A stretch of 64,000 nucleotides of DNA from Stomorhina lunata (taxonomy: Eukaryota > Arthropoda > Insecta > Diptera > Rhiniidae). Position 1 is the first letter of the stretch, and each line of letters opens with the position of its first letter. The notes beneath the pieces are model-generated. The model did not search any database, was not told the origin of the DNA, and worked only from the letters and a program-made list of their open reading frames with translations. The DNA is taken from positions 110,413,601 to 110,477,600 of the forward strand of contig OW121742.1 in NCBI GenBank assembly GCA_933228675.1. Direction: 5' to 3'. Shown here one piece after another: positions 33,701-41,010 of this stretch. The translations under genes and the position numbers were made by a program.

Positions 33701-35228
33701 GTCGAGACTATATATAATCTTTCGAGACTATATATTGTCTGTCGAGACTATATGTAGTCTGTCGAGACTATATGTAGTCTGTCGAGACTATATGTAGTCT
33801 GTCGAGACTATATGTAGTCTGTCGAGACTATAAATAGTCTGTGGAGACTACATATAGCCTGTGGAGACTATATATGGTCTGTCGAGACTATATATAATCT
33901 TTGGAGACTATATATAGTCTGTGGAGACTATATATAGTCTGTCGAGTCTGTGAATGATCTATCAAGACTATATATAGACTGTCGAGACTATATAGTCTGT
34001 GAAGACTGTATATAGTCTGTGGATACTGTATATAGTCTGTGGAGACTATATATAGTCTGTGCAGACTGTATATATTCTGTGGAGACTATATATAGTCTGT
34101 CGAGTCTGTGAATGATCTGTCAAGACTATATATAGACTGTCGAGACTCTATATAGTCTGTGGAGGCTATATTTAGTCTGTGGAGACTGCATATAGTCTGT
34201 GAAGACTGTATATAGTCTGTGAAGACTGTATATAGTCTGTGAAGACTATATGTTGTCTGTGGAGACTATGTATAGTCTGTGGAGACTATTTATAGTCTGT
34301 AGAGGCTATATATAGTCTGTGGAAACTACATATAGTCTGTAGAGACTATATATAGTCTGTGGAGTCTATATATAGTCTATGGAGGCTGTATATAGTCTAT
34401 GGAGACTATATATAGTCTGTGGAGACTATATATAGTCTGTCGAGTCTGTATATGGTCTGTCAAGACTATATTTAGACTGTCGAGACTCTATATAGTCTAT
34501 GGGGTCTATATACAGTCGACAGTAGACTGTCGAGACTCTATATAGCCTGTGGAGTCTATATACAGTCTGTCAAGACTATATACATAGTTTTCGAGGCTGT
34601 AGATAATCCTTGTGAACTATACTTTAATTAGCCTGGTCCATTATTCCTTGTTTTTGTCTCTAACTTTCAGTTTCGGGTTCATAGCTCATATTTTATAGCA
34701 ATTTTGAAATATTTCTGATTTTTTTTAATTTTTTTATATATTTATATGATTTTATTTATATTTGATTTTCTCCTTCTCTTCCTTTTCCCCTTAACGCTTA
34801 CCAGGGTCCCCTTGCGTCGTGGCATGGCCTTTTCAAATTCCATTAAAAATCCTCCCCTGCTAAAGACACGCAACATAACCTCACAAAATAGCATTAATTG
34901 GCATCAAATACCCAATATGCCTGCACCCACGCCCACAAATCTGCAACAGTCTCAACAGGCCATCCTAAGCAATAATCTTAACCTCAAACCAACAAACGCT
35001 TCCAACGCCAACGCACAACAACAACAGCAACAAGCAAGCATTAGTAATGCCTCGGTTAACACTATAGACGAACAGCAAGAGCAAGAATTAACGTCACAGC
35101 ACTCGACAGTGGCTGTGGGAGCAACGCCACAGCATTTTGCAGCCGAATGCACGGGCCTACAATTGACCAATAGCTCGGCTGTAAGCTTCGGCAGCCAACT
35201 ATCGAATTCTACAGAGACGGATGTTTGA
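3029..35228 (+). CDS. PLEKHG5-family Rho guanine-nucleotide exchange factor (multi-exon)
   Basis: This GEF is predicted to load GTP on Rho-family GTPases at the cell cortex. Coding exons, all joined in frame with GT..AG introns: 3,029-3,763; 22,063-22,157; 22,380-22,483; 25,403-25,902; 25,967-26,428; 26,494-26,604; 26,674-27,304; 27,373-27,529; 31,863-31,991; 34,805-35,228 (TGA). The joined product is about 1,115 residues. It has a Ser/Ala/Thr-rich region (1-245), a Ras-binding-domain-like segment (about 246-310), a DH domain (about 450-645, starting near RIQTAIWELVTTEVDYIH) and a PH domain (about 697-806), then a Ser/Asn/Gln-rich tail. The motifs RIQTAIWELV, RPMQRLTKYSLLL and YLNEFQVA match human PLEKHG5 as I remember it. 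I am not sure which named Drosophila gene is the orthologue. The true N-terminus is unresolved: no ATG opens the first exon. Introns 1, 3, 8 and 9 are filled with satellite-like arrays, while introns 4-7 are 64-69 bases. Confidence 0.85.
3764..4309. other. Start of GEF intron 1
   Basis: This is A+T-rich intronic sequence after the donor at 3,764. A short open frame at 4,009-4,191 is hydrophobic by composition only. Nothing else is recognised. Confidence 0.5.
4310..6955. repeat. 31-bp tandem array B
   Basis: Between about 4,560 and 5,560 the unit is two abutting palindromic blocks: a 17-base block GTTATCGAAATGATAAC (imperfect at its centre) and the 14-base perfect palindrome TTTTCTATAGAAAA, summing to 31. 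From about 5,700 to 6,800 the unit changes to GTTATCGATAAC with TTTCTATTTCTATAGAA. A higher-order repeat is visible: the variant with ACATTTCTATAGAAGAG occurs at 4,711 and 5,145, 434 bases (14 units) apart. A second signature (AGAAAATTGACTTTC) recurs near 5,897 and 6,293, 396 bases apart. Confidence 0.95.
7866..7889. repeat. (GAAC)n microsatellite
   Basis: A short run of GAAC/GAAG repeats, with one interruption. Confidence 0.8.
8515..8640. mobile_element. Decayed Harbinger-like MITE copy
   Basis: The segment resembles the MITE at 46,002-46,150 internally and at one end. Shared parts include a G-rich patch, CTTTTGTTA, a stretch like GTATTTTTGTTA, GTGTTACACAA, and the end TATGTAATTTGTGAACAG. 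The left terminal repeat is gone. Confidence 0.65.
8985..12025. repeat. 31-bp tandem array C (TATCGATA + CTATAG palindromes)
   Basis: A 3-kb tandem array with a 31-base period, homogeneous at about 9,480-9,780 and 11,180-11,960. Each unit alternates the palindromes AGTTATCGATAACT and TTTTCTATAGAAAA, linked by TAA or CAA. Sub-blocks with AAATAGAAAG linkers occur at 9,240-9,480 and 10,130-10,450. Nearly every unit contains TATCGATA, the consensus DREF site. No open frames are visible. Confidence 0.95.
12026..13345. other. Unique A+T-rich intronic sequence
   Basis: No exon or repeat family is recognised. Short overlapping frames at 12,062-12,350 and 13,095-13,329 are low-complexity and unsupported. 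Poly-A runs occur near 12,985, 13,052 and 13,310. Confidence 0.45.
13362..14152 (+). mobile_element. Dispersed repeat with 14-bp terminal inverted repeats
   Basis: The element begins GCTATAGTCGGTCAAGCC (13,362-) and has ATACCCTTCACCAC at 13,389-13,402. Its exact reverse complement, GTGGTGAAGGGTAT, lies at 14,139-14,152. The right end also folds on itself (ATACCCTTTCCACC facing GGTGGTGAAGGGTAT). Inside are repeated motifs of the form 'TATGGGAGCTATGGTC' and 'TGTGGACCGATTT', a (GGAC)n patch near 13,998, and ACATAGCTAAATCGACTCA. I recall similar sequences as very abundant in blow fly and house fly genomes. No intact protein is encoded, so it is probably a non-autonomous element; the class is uncertain. 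Confidence 0.7.
14153..15180. other. A+T-rich intronic sequence with foldback
   Basis: Contains a poly-C run near 14,332-14,344, several AAAAGTACTTTT-type motifs and the foldback listed separately at 14,782-14,941. No gene is recognised; the frame at 14,968-15,159 has no family features. Confidence 0.5.
14782..14941. repeat. Foldback: ~50-base inverted arms with ~58-base loop
   Basis: The left arm (14,782-14,831) ends GCAAATTTGTTTAACC. The right arm (14,890-14,941) begins GGTTAAACAAATTTGC, and the match continues outward through AAAATAGAAG/CTTCTATTTT with few mismatches. The loop itself contains a smaller AAAAAAGTACTTTTTT palindrome. Confidence 0.8.
15181..15424. repeat. Decayed dispersed repeat ending in GACA microsatellite
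   Basis: Phrases such as TTTTTATGGGAGTTATTTT, AATTTCATCGAAAGG and AGACAGAGAGACAGACTG resemble the interior and tail of the element at 13,362-14,152 in order and type, but no ends are recognisable. It abuts array D1 directly. Confidence 0.5.
15425..15775. repeat. 31-bp tandem array D1
   Basis: A short block of the array C family (TATCGATA and CTATAG palindromes), with recognisable variants (GAAACTAAAGTAAGCG; AATATTTCTTTAG). Positions about 15,435-15,759 appear identical to 18,925-19,249 at a constant offset of 3,490. Confidence 0.95.
15776..18829. other. Unique A+T-rich intronic sequence
   Basis: No array or known element is recognised. On the minus strand, 17,714-17,941 encodes a 75-residue hydrophobic frame (see findings), with a possible 59-base intron before it. 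I do not annotate it as a gene because no start, family match or complete exon set is evident. Other short frames (16,183; 18,359; 18,525) look like chance. Confidence 0.4.
18830..20110. repeat. 31-bp tandem array D2
   Basis: Same family as array C. It contains an apparently exact copy of D1 at 18,925-19,249. A block with the signatures GTAAACTTATCG and TATCGATCATTTT recurs about 433 bases apart (18,843 and 19,276). After 19,630 the units degrade and change linker length. Confidence 0.95.
20111..20195. repeat. (GACA)n-type microsatellite at array junction
   Basis: GACAGACAAACAGACAGACG and relatives sit exactly between array D2 and array E1. A GACA run likewise sits at the left edge of D1 near 15,388. 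Confidence 0.85.
20196..21235. repeat. 31-bp tandem array E1 (CTATAG + ATTCGCC)
   Basis: The unit alternates the perfect palindrome AATTTTCTATAGAAAATT with ATTCGCCTTTAAT. The period is 31 where copies are intact. It lies in GEF intron 1, about 830 bases upstream of the exon at 22,063. The same unit fills intron 3. Confidence 0.95.
21236..22062. other. 3' end of GEF intron 1
   Basis: Unique A+T-rich sequence, with a cluster of TATAGTCAGA/TCTGACTATA inverted repeats at about 21,375-21,460. A pyrimidine-rich tract and the acceptor TTTTTAATTACAG precede the exon at 22,063. Confidence 0.6.
22063..22157 (+). CDS. GEF exon 2 (RBD-like domain, first half)
   Basis: This 95-base exon follows TTTTTAATTACAG and ends before gtaagt at 22,158. 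It encodes VSSSEYFSVVFCTEAG... and GVTLA, with two bases left over. The pattern 'short strand, then G-V-T-L at a helix start' resembles Ras-binding ubiquitin-like folds described near the N-terminus of PLEKHG5. Confidence 0.85.
22380..22483 (+). CDS. GEF exon 3 (RBD-like domain, second half)
   Basis: This 104-base exon lies between TTCTTTCAG and gtaagt. It continues in frame as NALSQSLRRRNLSFTQLTI, fitting the helix and basic Arg-rich turn of an RBD-like fold, then an Asp/Asn-rich linker. It is preceded by a 222-base intron and followed by a 2.9-kb intron. Confidence 0.85.
22525..25345. repeat. 31-bp tandem array E2, filling GEF intron 3
   Basis: Same family as E1 (AATTTTCTATAGAAAATT alternating with ATTCGCC motifs), but more diverged and longer. 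It occupies nearly all of intron 3 (22,484-25,402) and stops about 60 bases before the next acceptor. Confidence 0.95.
25403..25902 (+). CDS. GEF exon 4 (linker and start of DH domain)
   Basis: A 500-base exon from CCCGCTTTAG to GAT|gtaagt. It encodes a Ser/Arg-rich linker with KQLKQRWSGLFGVK, then DNRHKSWMDIVESGG, and the opening of the DH domain, RIQTAIWELVTTEVDYIHCL. The Glu of TTEVDYI sits where DH domains place a GTPase-contacting acidic residue in conserved region 1. Confidence 0.92.
25967..26428 (+). CDS. GEF exon 5 (core of DH domain)
   Basis: 154 codons after a 64-base intron. It contains LFANIRDICEANLKFW, the segment AFFQQGFIAFANIFAPYKKY and the conserved DH region-3 helix LADILVRPMQRLTKYSLLL, the hallmark of Dbl-family exchange factors. 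Confidence 0.93.
26494..26604 (+). CDS. GEF exon 6 (end of DH domain)
   Basis: 37 codons between CTTCTTCCAG and GTG|gtaggt. It encodes the C-terminal DH helix (SVNNHLTTRQENERLKGVM) leading into ARIESYDVV. Confidence 0.9.
26674..27304 (+). CDS. GEF exon 7 (PH domain)
   Basis: 631 bases. It encodes the PH domain: strand HLFMEGDHKYKD, VEVHCFLLTDMLLVCK, YLNEFQVAISAFTLQC and the terminal helix EAKNWYEALKRAKMIY, with its Trp. A Ser/Asn-rich linker follows. DH-PH tandem organisation is typical of RhoGEFs. Confidence 0.93.
27373..27529 (+). CDS. GEF exon 8 (C-terminal linker)
   Basis: 157 bases after a 68-base intron. It encodes GAHGFPLKGKPLTTISPQKL and a Ser/His/Asn-rich end, with two bases carried into the exon at 31,863. 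Confidence 0.85.
27690..31340. repeat. 16-bp tandem array F, filling GEF intron 8
   Basis: A minisatellite of 16-base units built on CTATAGTCGGTCTGGA, with variants TGTA, TAGA and TGAA in the last four positions. Adjacent units form the palindrome GACTATAGTC. Long-range copies are visible: TTGTTCGGTGGTCTGG near 28,726 and 30,077, CGGTCCAGACTAAAG near 29,121 and 30,392, and ATAGACGATCTGGAG near 29,963 and 31,250. This suggests an internal duplication of roughly 1.3 kb. Confidence 0.97.
31341..31862. other. 3' end of GEF intron 8
   Basis: Unique sequence with CAT/CCA triplet-rich and TG-rich patches (TGTGTGTGTG near 31,773). The acceptor is CTATTTATAG at 31,853-31,862. Confidence 0.6.
31863..31991 (+). 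CDS. GEF exon 9
   Basis: 129 bases beginning TAATCTTTATC after ATTTATAG and ending ACAAG|gtaagt. In the carried phase it encodes TNLYHTYSNNTLLVPGTA and then SPSHRGISYPPPSPTR, a proline-rich segment. The exon is isolated between the 16-base and the 20-base arrays. Confidence 0.8.
32190..34600. repeat. 20-bp tandem array G, filling GEF intron 9
   Basis: Units of 20 bases alternate the perfect palindrome ACTATATATAGT with the small hairpin AGTCTGTCGAGACT (arms AGTCT/AGACT). About 32,213-33,560 is in strict 20-base register; later units vary in length and sequence. A variant block (CTATCGAGAC...TTTGTCGATAC) recurs 320 bases apart (32,721 and 33,041), i.e. 16 units. Confidence 0.97.
34805..35228 (+). 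CDS. GEF terminal coding exon
   Basis: Follows the acceptor CGCTTACCAG and ends in GATGTTTGA. It encodes VPLRRGMAFSNSIKNPP, then KTRNITSQNSINWHQIPN, a Gln/Asn/Ala-rich stretch including a run of six Gln, and a Ser/Thr-rich end. No further domain is evident. The ending ETDV resembles a class I PDZ ligand (S/T-x-V), a pattern also reported for PLEKHG-type GEFs. Confidence 0.85.
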
Positions 35229-36474
35229 TTTTTTCTGAGAAAGAAACCCACTATAACGAGGATTGTTATAAATTAGTGGAAAGAGAGTTTGGATTACACT
35301 GAAAGAAATTTTTGAGTAAAATCGAAAAAACTTTGCACTGAAAAAAATTTGAAAAATAAGAAAATTTTTTTGGGAAAAAAATTTTGTTTAAATTTAAAAA
35401 AAAAAATTTGTATTAATATTGAATAAGTATTGAAATTTGTATCAAAATAATTTAAAGAAAAACAGAAAATCTGTTTAAAAAACATTTTTGTAAGAAAATT
35501 TGTTAAAAAAAAAGACATATTTTTAAAAAGATTTTTGTAATTTTACAAAATTTGTAAAAAATTAAAAGAAATATTTTGGAAAAAAATATTTGATTACATA
35601 AAAAGACCAAATAAAAAATTTTGAAAATGAAAAAGAGACCATGGATGTAATATAAAACTTTTAATTTGTTTGCAAAGAAAAATATTGAAAATTTTGATAT
35701 GAAAAAATTGAAAATTTTATTTGAAAAAATTAAAAATTTTGATTTAAAAATTAAAAATTTTGATTTAAAAATTAAAAAAAAAATTAAATTTAAGAAAATT
35801 TATAAACCAAAATTTTTACCAAAAATTGATTTAAAAAAAATTTGTTTAACAATTTTTCTTTTGTGAGTGTCATATAATATCAGCTTTTATTTCTTTTATA
35901 ACCTAAAAAAACTAAACTTTTGTAAATTTTTCTCTTTTGTTGTATAAATAATTTCTTTATAATTTATTTTAAAATCTTAAATTTAAAATTTTAAGTTTTT
36001 TTTAATTAAAGTATAGAAACAGTATTTGTGTTGTAAATAATTTTTAAAATTCTTAACAAAGATTTAACAATATTTTAAATATTAAAAAAAACATAACCTA
36101 AAAATTTAAGTTAAAATTAAAGAAAAAAAAACTATTGTTTCAAATCCTTAATTTTTAAAATAATTTTTATAATTTACTTAATAGTTAAAATTAACTCTTA
36201 AAAATATTTTGAAAAAATCAAAATAAAAATTTATAAAAATAAAAAAAAACTTTTGTGAATTTTTTTTAAGAAAACTCATGTGAAAATTTTTAAAACAAAA
36301 TGACATTAAATAGGGAAATACAGTTAAAAATAATGAAAAAATAAAAAATTAATTAAAAAATGTAATAAAGGAAAATAACCAGAAAAAAATTGAGAGATTT
36401 AAAATTTAAAACGACTCAAGACTTTTTAAAATCTTTTTATTTTTTTATTTTTTTTTTTTTTTTTTTGTAAAGAA
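35229..36474 (+). other. Probable GEF 3' UTR and A+T-rich downstream sequence
   Basis: Extremely A+T-rich. A candidate polyadenylation signal, AATAAA, lies at about 35,610. Frames at 35,294-35,866 are Lys/Phe/Asn-only translations of A/T runs and are not genes. Confidence 0.5.
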
Positions 36475-38505
36475 ATATATTTTTTATTTGATATACAAAA
36501 TTTTTCGATATAAAATTTTTTCTATAAAAAATTTTTCTATAGAAAATTTTTTCTTTAGAAAATTTTTTCTATAGAAAATTTTTCTATAGAAAATTTTTTC
36601 TATAGAAAATTTTCCATAGAAAACTTTTTCTATAGGAAATTTTTTCTATAGAAAATTTTTCTAAAGAAAATTTTTCTAAAGAAAATTTTTTCTATAGAAA
36701 ATTTTTTCTATAGAAAATTTTTCTATTGAAATTTTTTTTATAGATAATTTTTTTTATAGATAATTATTTCTATAGATAATTTTTTCTCTAGAAAATTTTT
36801 CGATATAAAATTTTTTATATAGAAAATTTATCGATATAAATTTTTTCATATAGAAAATTTTTCGATATTAATTTTTTTATATAGAAAAGTTTCTGAATTT
36901 TTCTATAGAAACATTTTTATACATTTTATATAGAAAAATTTTTATAACGAAAATTTTTCTATAGAAAAATTTTTATAACGAAAATTTTTCTATAGAAAAA
37001 TTTTTATAACGAAAATTTTTCTATAGAAAAATTTTTATAACGAAAATTTTTCTATAGAAAAATTTTTATAACGAAAATTTTTCTATAGAAAAATTTTTAT
37101 AACGAAAATTTTTCTATAGAAAAATTTTTATAACGAAAATTTTTCTATAGAAAAATTTTTATAACGAAAATTTTTCTATAGAAAAATTTTTATAACGAAA
37201 ATTTTTCTATAGAAAAATTTTTATAACGAAAATTTTTCTATAGAAAAATTTTTATAACGAAAATTTTTCTATAGAAAAATTTTTATAACGAAAATTTTTC
37301 TATAGAAAAATTTTTATAACGAAAATTTTTCTATAGAAAAATTTTTATAACGAAAATTTTTCTATAGAAAAATTTTTATAACGAAAATTTTTCTATAGAA
37401 AAATTTTTATAACGAAAATTTTTCTATAGAAAAATTTTTATAACGAAAATTTTTCTATAGAAAAGTTTTTATAACGAAAATTTTTCTATAGAAAAATTTT
37501 TATAACGAAAATTTTTCTATAGAAAAATTTTTATAACGAAAATTTTTCTATAGAAAAATTTTTATAACGAAAATTTTTCTATAGAAAAATTTTTTATAAA
37601 GAAAATTTTTCTATAGAAAAATTTTTATAACGAAAATTTTTCTATAGAAAAATTTTTATAACGAAAATTTTTCTATAGAAAAATTTTTATAACGAAAATT
37701 TTTCTATAGAAAAATTTTTATAACGAAAATTTTTCTATAGAAAAATTTTTATAACGAAAATTTTTCTATAGAAAAATTTTTATAACGAAAATTTTTCTAT
37801 AGAAAAATTTTTATAACGAAAATTTTTCTATAGAAAAATTTTTATAACGAAAATTTTTCTATAGAAAAATTTTTATAACGAAAATTTTTCTATAGAAAAA
37901 TTTTTATAGCGAAAATTTTTCTATAGAAAAATTTTTATAACGAAAATTTTTCTATAGAAAAATTTTTATAACGAAAATTTTTCTATAGAAAAATTTTTAT
38001 AACGAAAATTTTTCTATAGAAAAATTTTTATAACGAAAATTTTTCTATAGAAAAATTTTTATAACGAAAATTTTTCTATAGAAAAAATTTTATAACGGAA
38101 ATTTTTATAACGAAAATTTTTCTATAGAAACATTTTTATAACGAAAATTTTTCTATAGAAAAATTTTTATAATGAAAATTTTTCTATAGAAAAATTTTAA
38201 TATCGAAAATTCTTCTATAAAAAAATTTGAATACCGAAAATTCTTCTATAAAAAAATTTGAATACCGAAAATTTTTCTATAAAAAAATTTGAATACCGAA
38301 AATTTTTCTAAAAAAAAATTTTAATATCGGAAATTTTTTTTTCATCTATAGAAAAATTTTAATATCGAAAATTTTTCTATTGAAAAATTTTTATATCGAA
38401 AAGTTTTCTATAGAAAAATGTTTATATCGTAAAATTTTCTATAACAAAATTTTTATATCAAAAAATTTTCTATAGAAAAATTTTTATATCAAAAATTTTT
38501 TTATT
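36475..38505. repeat. 31-bp tandem array H (CTATAG + TATAACG)
   Basis: About 36,945-38,090 is a near-homogeneous 31-base array. Each unit carries the palindrome AAATTTTTCTATAGAAAAAT, then TTTATAACGA. The flanks (36,480-36,940 and 38,100-38,505) are decayed and have shifting periods. It lies between the GEF and the next features and is not inside a coding gene. Confidence 0.96.
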
Positions 38506-38939
38506 CTGGGTCAGTTCTAAAATCAATATAGTTCTAGAACAGTCCTATTTAAGGTCTAACAGGTTTATATCAGTTCTAGACTAATTACAGATATTTACCA
38601 CAACCTTTTAAGATCTGCTATAGAGAAGTTGTAGAACAGGTTAAGACAAGTTTAAGATCGGTTCTAGAATGGTTATAGACCAATAGATCAGTTCTAGATA
38701 AATTTCATATCACTACCAGAATTATTCTAGAATTGTTTCTTAAACAGTCTTAGAACTGATGTTTATTATTTCTAAATTGTTCTAGATCATTTTTGGAAAA
38801 TATCTATTTAATTTCAGAATCAGTTTTTAATCATTTTGATATAATTTCTGGTAGAGATACGGATCTATTCTAAAGCAGTTTTATATCAGTTTCATAACCG
38901 TTTTAGATAATTTCACTTTTAATGTTTATTTCATATTCA
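38506..38939. repeat. Degenerate repeat rich in GTTCTAGAAC-like motifs
   Basis: Motifs such as AGTTCTAGAACAGT (38,530), CAGTTCTAGAC, GGTTCTAGAATGG and CAGTTCTAGATAA recur at irregular spacing. The same AGTTCTAGAACAGT is found at about 27,667 at the left edge of array F. Confidence 0.6.
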
Positions 38940-39895
38940 GATTCATGCATTAATATAGCACCTCCTGAAAACCGGTTATACGGTTTAGGAGATATGAGGG
39001 AAAAATCATGAAATTTGGCCTTCAACAGATCGAGATCAAGATGATGAAGAAGAAGATGATTCATGTATTAAAATAGCAGCTGCTGAAAATCGGTTCTCAG
39101 GTTTAAGAGATGTAAGCGAAAAATTATGAATTTGGACTTCAACATATAGAGATCGAGATCAAGTTTTATGTATCAATATAGCACCCCCTGAAAATCGGTT
39201 CTAAGGTTTAGGAGATATAAGGGAAAAATCATGAAGTTTGGCCTTTAACAGATTAAGATCGAGTTTAAAATTTATGTATCAATATAGTACCTCCTGAAAA
39301 TCGGTTCTAAGGTTTAAGAGATATGAGGAAAAAATCATTAATTTGGCTATCAACAGATAGAGATCGAGATAAAGACTTATGTATCAATATAGCACCTCCT
39401 GAAAACCGGTACTAAGGTTAAGGAGATGTGAGGAAAAAATCATTAAATTTTTTTCTAGATAATTTCGAATCAATATGTAGACAAATTTTATGATACAGAT
39501 GCAACAGTTAGAGATCGAGATCAAAATTTATGTAACAATATAGCACCTCCTGAAAACTGGTTTCAAGGCTTAAGAGATATGAGCGAAAAATCATGAAATT
39601 TGGTCTTCAATAGAGAGAAATCGGGATCAAGATTTATGTACTGGTTCTAATGTTTAAGAGGTATGAGGGAAAAATCATGAAATTTGACCTTCAACAGATA
39701 GAAATCGTGATCAAGATTTATTTACTGGTTCTAAGGTTTAAGAGATATGAAGGAAAAATCATGAAATTTGGCCTTCAGCAGATAGAGATCATGATTTCTG
39801 TTTTAATACAGCTCCTGCTGAAAACCGGTTCTAAGGTTTAAGAGATATGAGTGAAAAATCATGAAATTTTTTCTAGATAATTTTACTTTTATTTC
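38940..39895. repeat. ~106-bp tandem array I
   Basis: About nine copies of a unit containing ATATAGCACCTCCTGAAAA, CGGTTCTAAGGTTTAAGAGA, AAAAATCATGAAATTTGG and CAGATAGAGATCGAGATC. Spacing is about 85-150 bases and copies are diverged. Confidence 0.9.
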
Positions 39896-39899
39896 AAAT

Positions 39900-41010
39900 T
39901 AAGATCTATACAAATTTTATGATTTGATCATGCTATAATCTTTAGCAAAGTTGTTACGCATGAGCCGACGAAGGTTTCTTAATTGGTATGACCAATTTCC
40001 GACAGGTGGCGCCACTGAAAATCACTCAAAATTAATTAAATCGTAAACAGTGGATTTGAACATGCTATGATCTTTAGCAAAGGTGCTGCGCATAATCCGA
40101 CGAAAGTTTCTTAATTGGTATGACAAATTTCCGACAGGTGGCGCCACTGAAAATGACTCAAAGTGAATTAAATCGTAAACTGTTGATTTGATCATGCTAT
40201 GATCTTTAGCAAAGTTGTAACGCATGAGCCGACGAAGGTTTCTTAGTTGGTAAGAACAATTTCCGACAGGTGGCGCCACTGAAAATTACTCAAAGTGAAT
40301 TAAATCGTAAGCTGTGCATTTGATCTTTAGCAAAGTTGTTGCGCATGAGTCGACGGAAGTTTCATAGTTGGTATGGCCATTTTCCGACAGGCGGCGCCAC
40401 TGAAAATTACTCAAAGTGATTTAAATCGTAAACAGTGAATGTGATCTGGCTATATTCTTTAGCAAAGTTGTTGCATATGATCTCACAAAGGTTTCTTAAT
40501 TGGTATGAACATTTTCCGACAGGTGGCGTCACTGAAAATTACTTATAATTAAATAAATCGTAAGCTGTGCATGTGATCAGGCTATGATCTTTAGCAAAGT
40601 TGTTGCGCATGATTCATTTGAAGTTTCTAAGTTGGTATGACTAATTTTCAACAGGTGGCGCTACTGAAAATTACTCATAGTGAATTAAATCGTAAGCTGT
40701 GCATTTGATCATGCTATGATCTTTAGCAAAGTTGTTGCGCATGAGCCGACAAAGTTTTCTTAATTGTTATGACTAATGCTCAATAGGTGGCGCCACTGAA
40801 AATGCACAAAATTGATTAAATCGTAAACTGTGCGTGTGATCAGGCTATGGTTTGTAGCAAAGTTGTTGCGGATGAGCTTACGAAGGTTTCTTAGTTGGTA
40901 TTCCGACAGGTGGCGCCACTATAAATTACTCAAAGTGAATCAAATCGTAAACTGTGCATGTAAACATGCTATGATCTTTAGCAAAATTGTTGTCGACGAA
41001 AGTTTCTGAG
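39900..41010. repeat. 132-bp tandem array J with AGGTGGCGCCACT
   Basis: Eight units. The motif AGGTGGCGCCACT or a one-base variant starts at 40,004, 40,136, 40,268, 40,389, 40,521, 40,653, 40,785 and 40,908: spacing 132 with two shorter units (121 and 123). Other unit parts are ATGATCTTTAGCAAAGTTG, GTTGCGCATGAGCCGACGAA and AATTAAATCGTAAACTGTG. The minus-strand frame 40,022-40,279 is just this repeat read through and is not a gene. Confidence 0.95.

Noticed and set aside
35294..35866. Lys/Phe/Asn-rich frames after the GEF
   Set aside because: They are translations of A/T homopolymer-rich DNA with no complexity.
1..38505. Centromeric or telomeric satellite
   Set aside because: The arrays alternate with real exons and unique DNA and are only 0.3-3.7 kb each. 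Position inside a gene argues against a centromere, and there is no telomeric motif.
40022..40279. 85-residue minus-strand frame
   Set aside because: It is two copies of the 132-base repeat read through and has the same period as the DNA.
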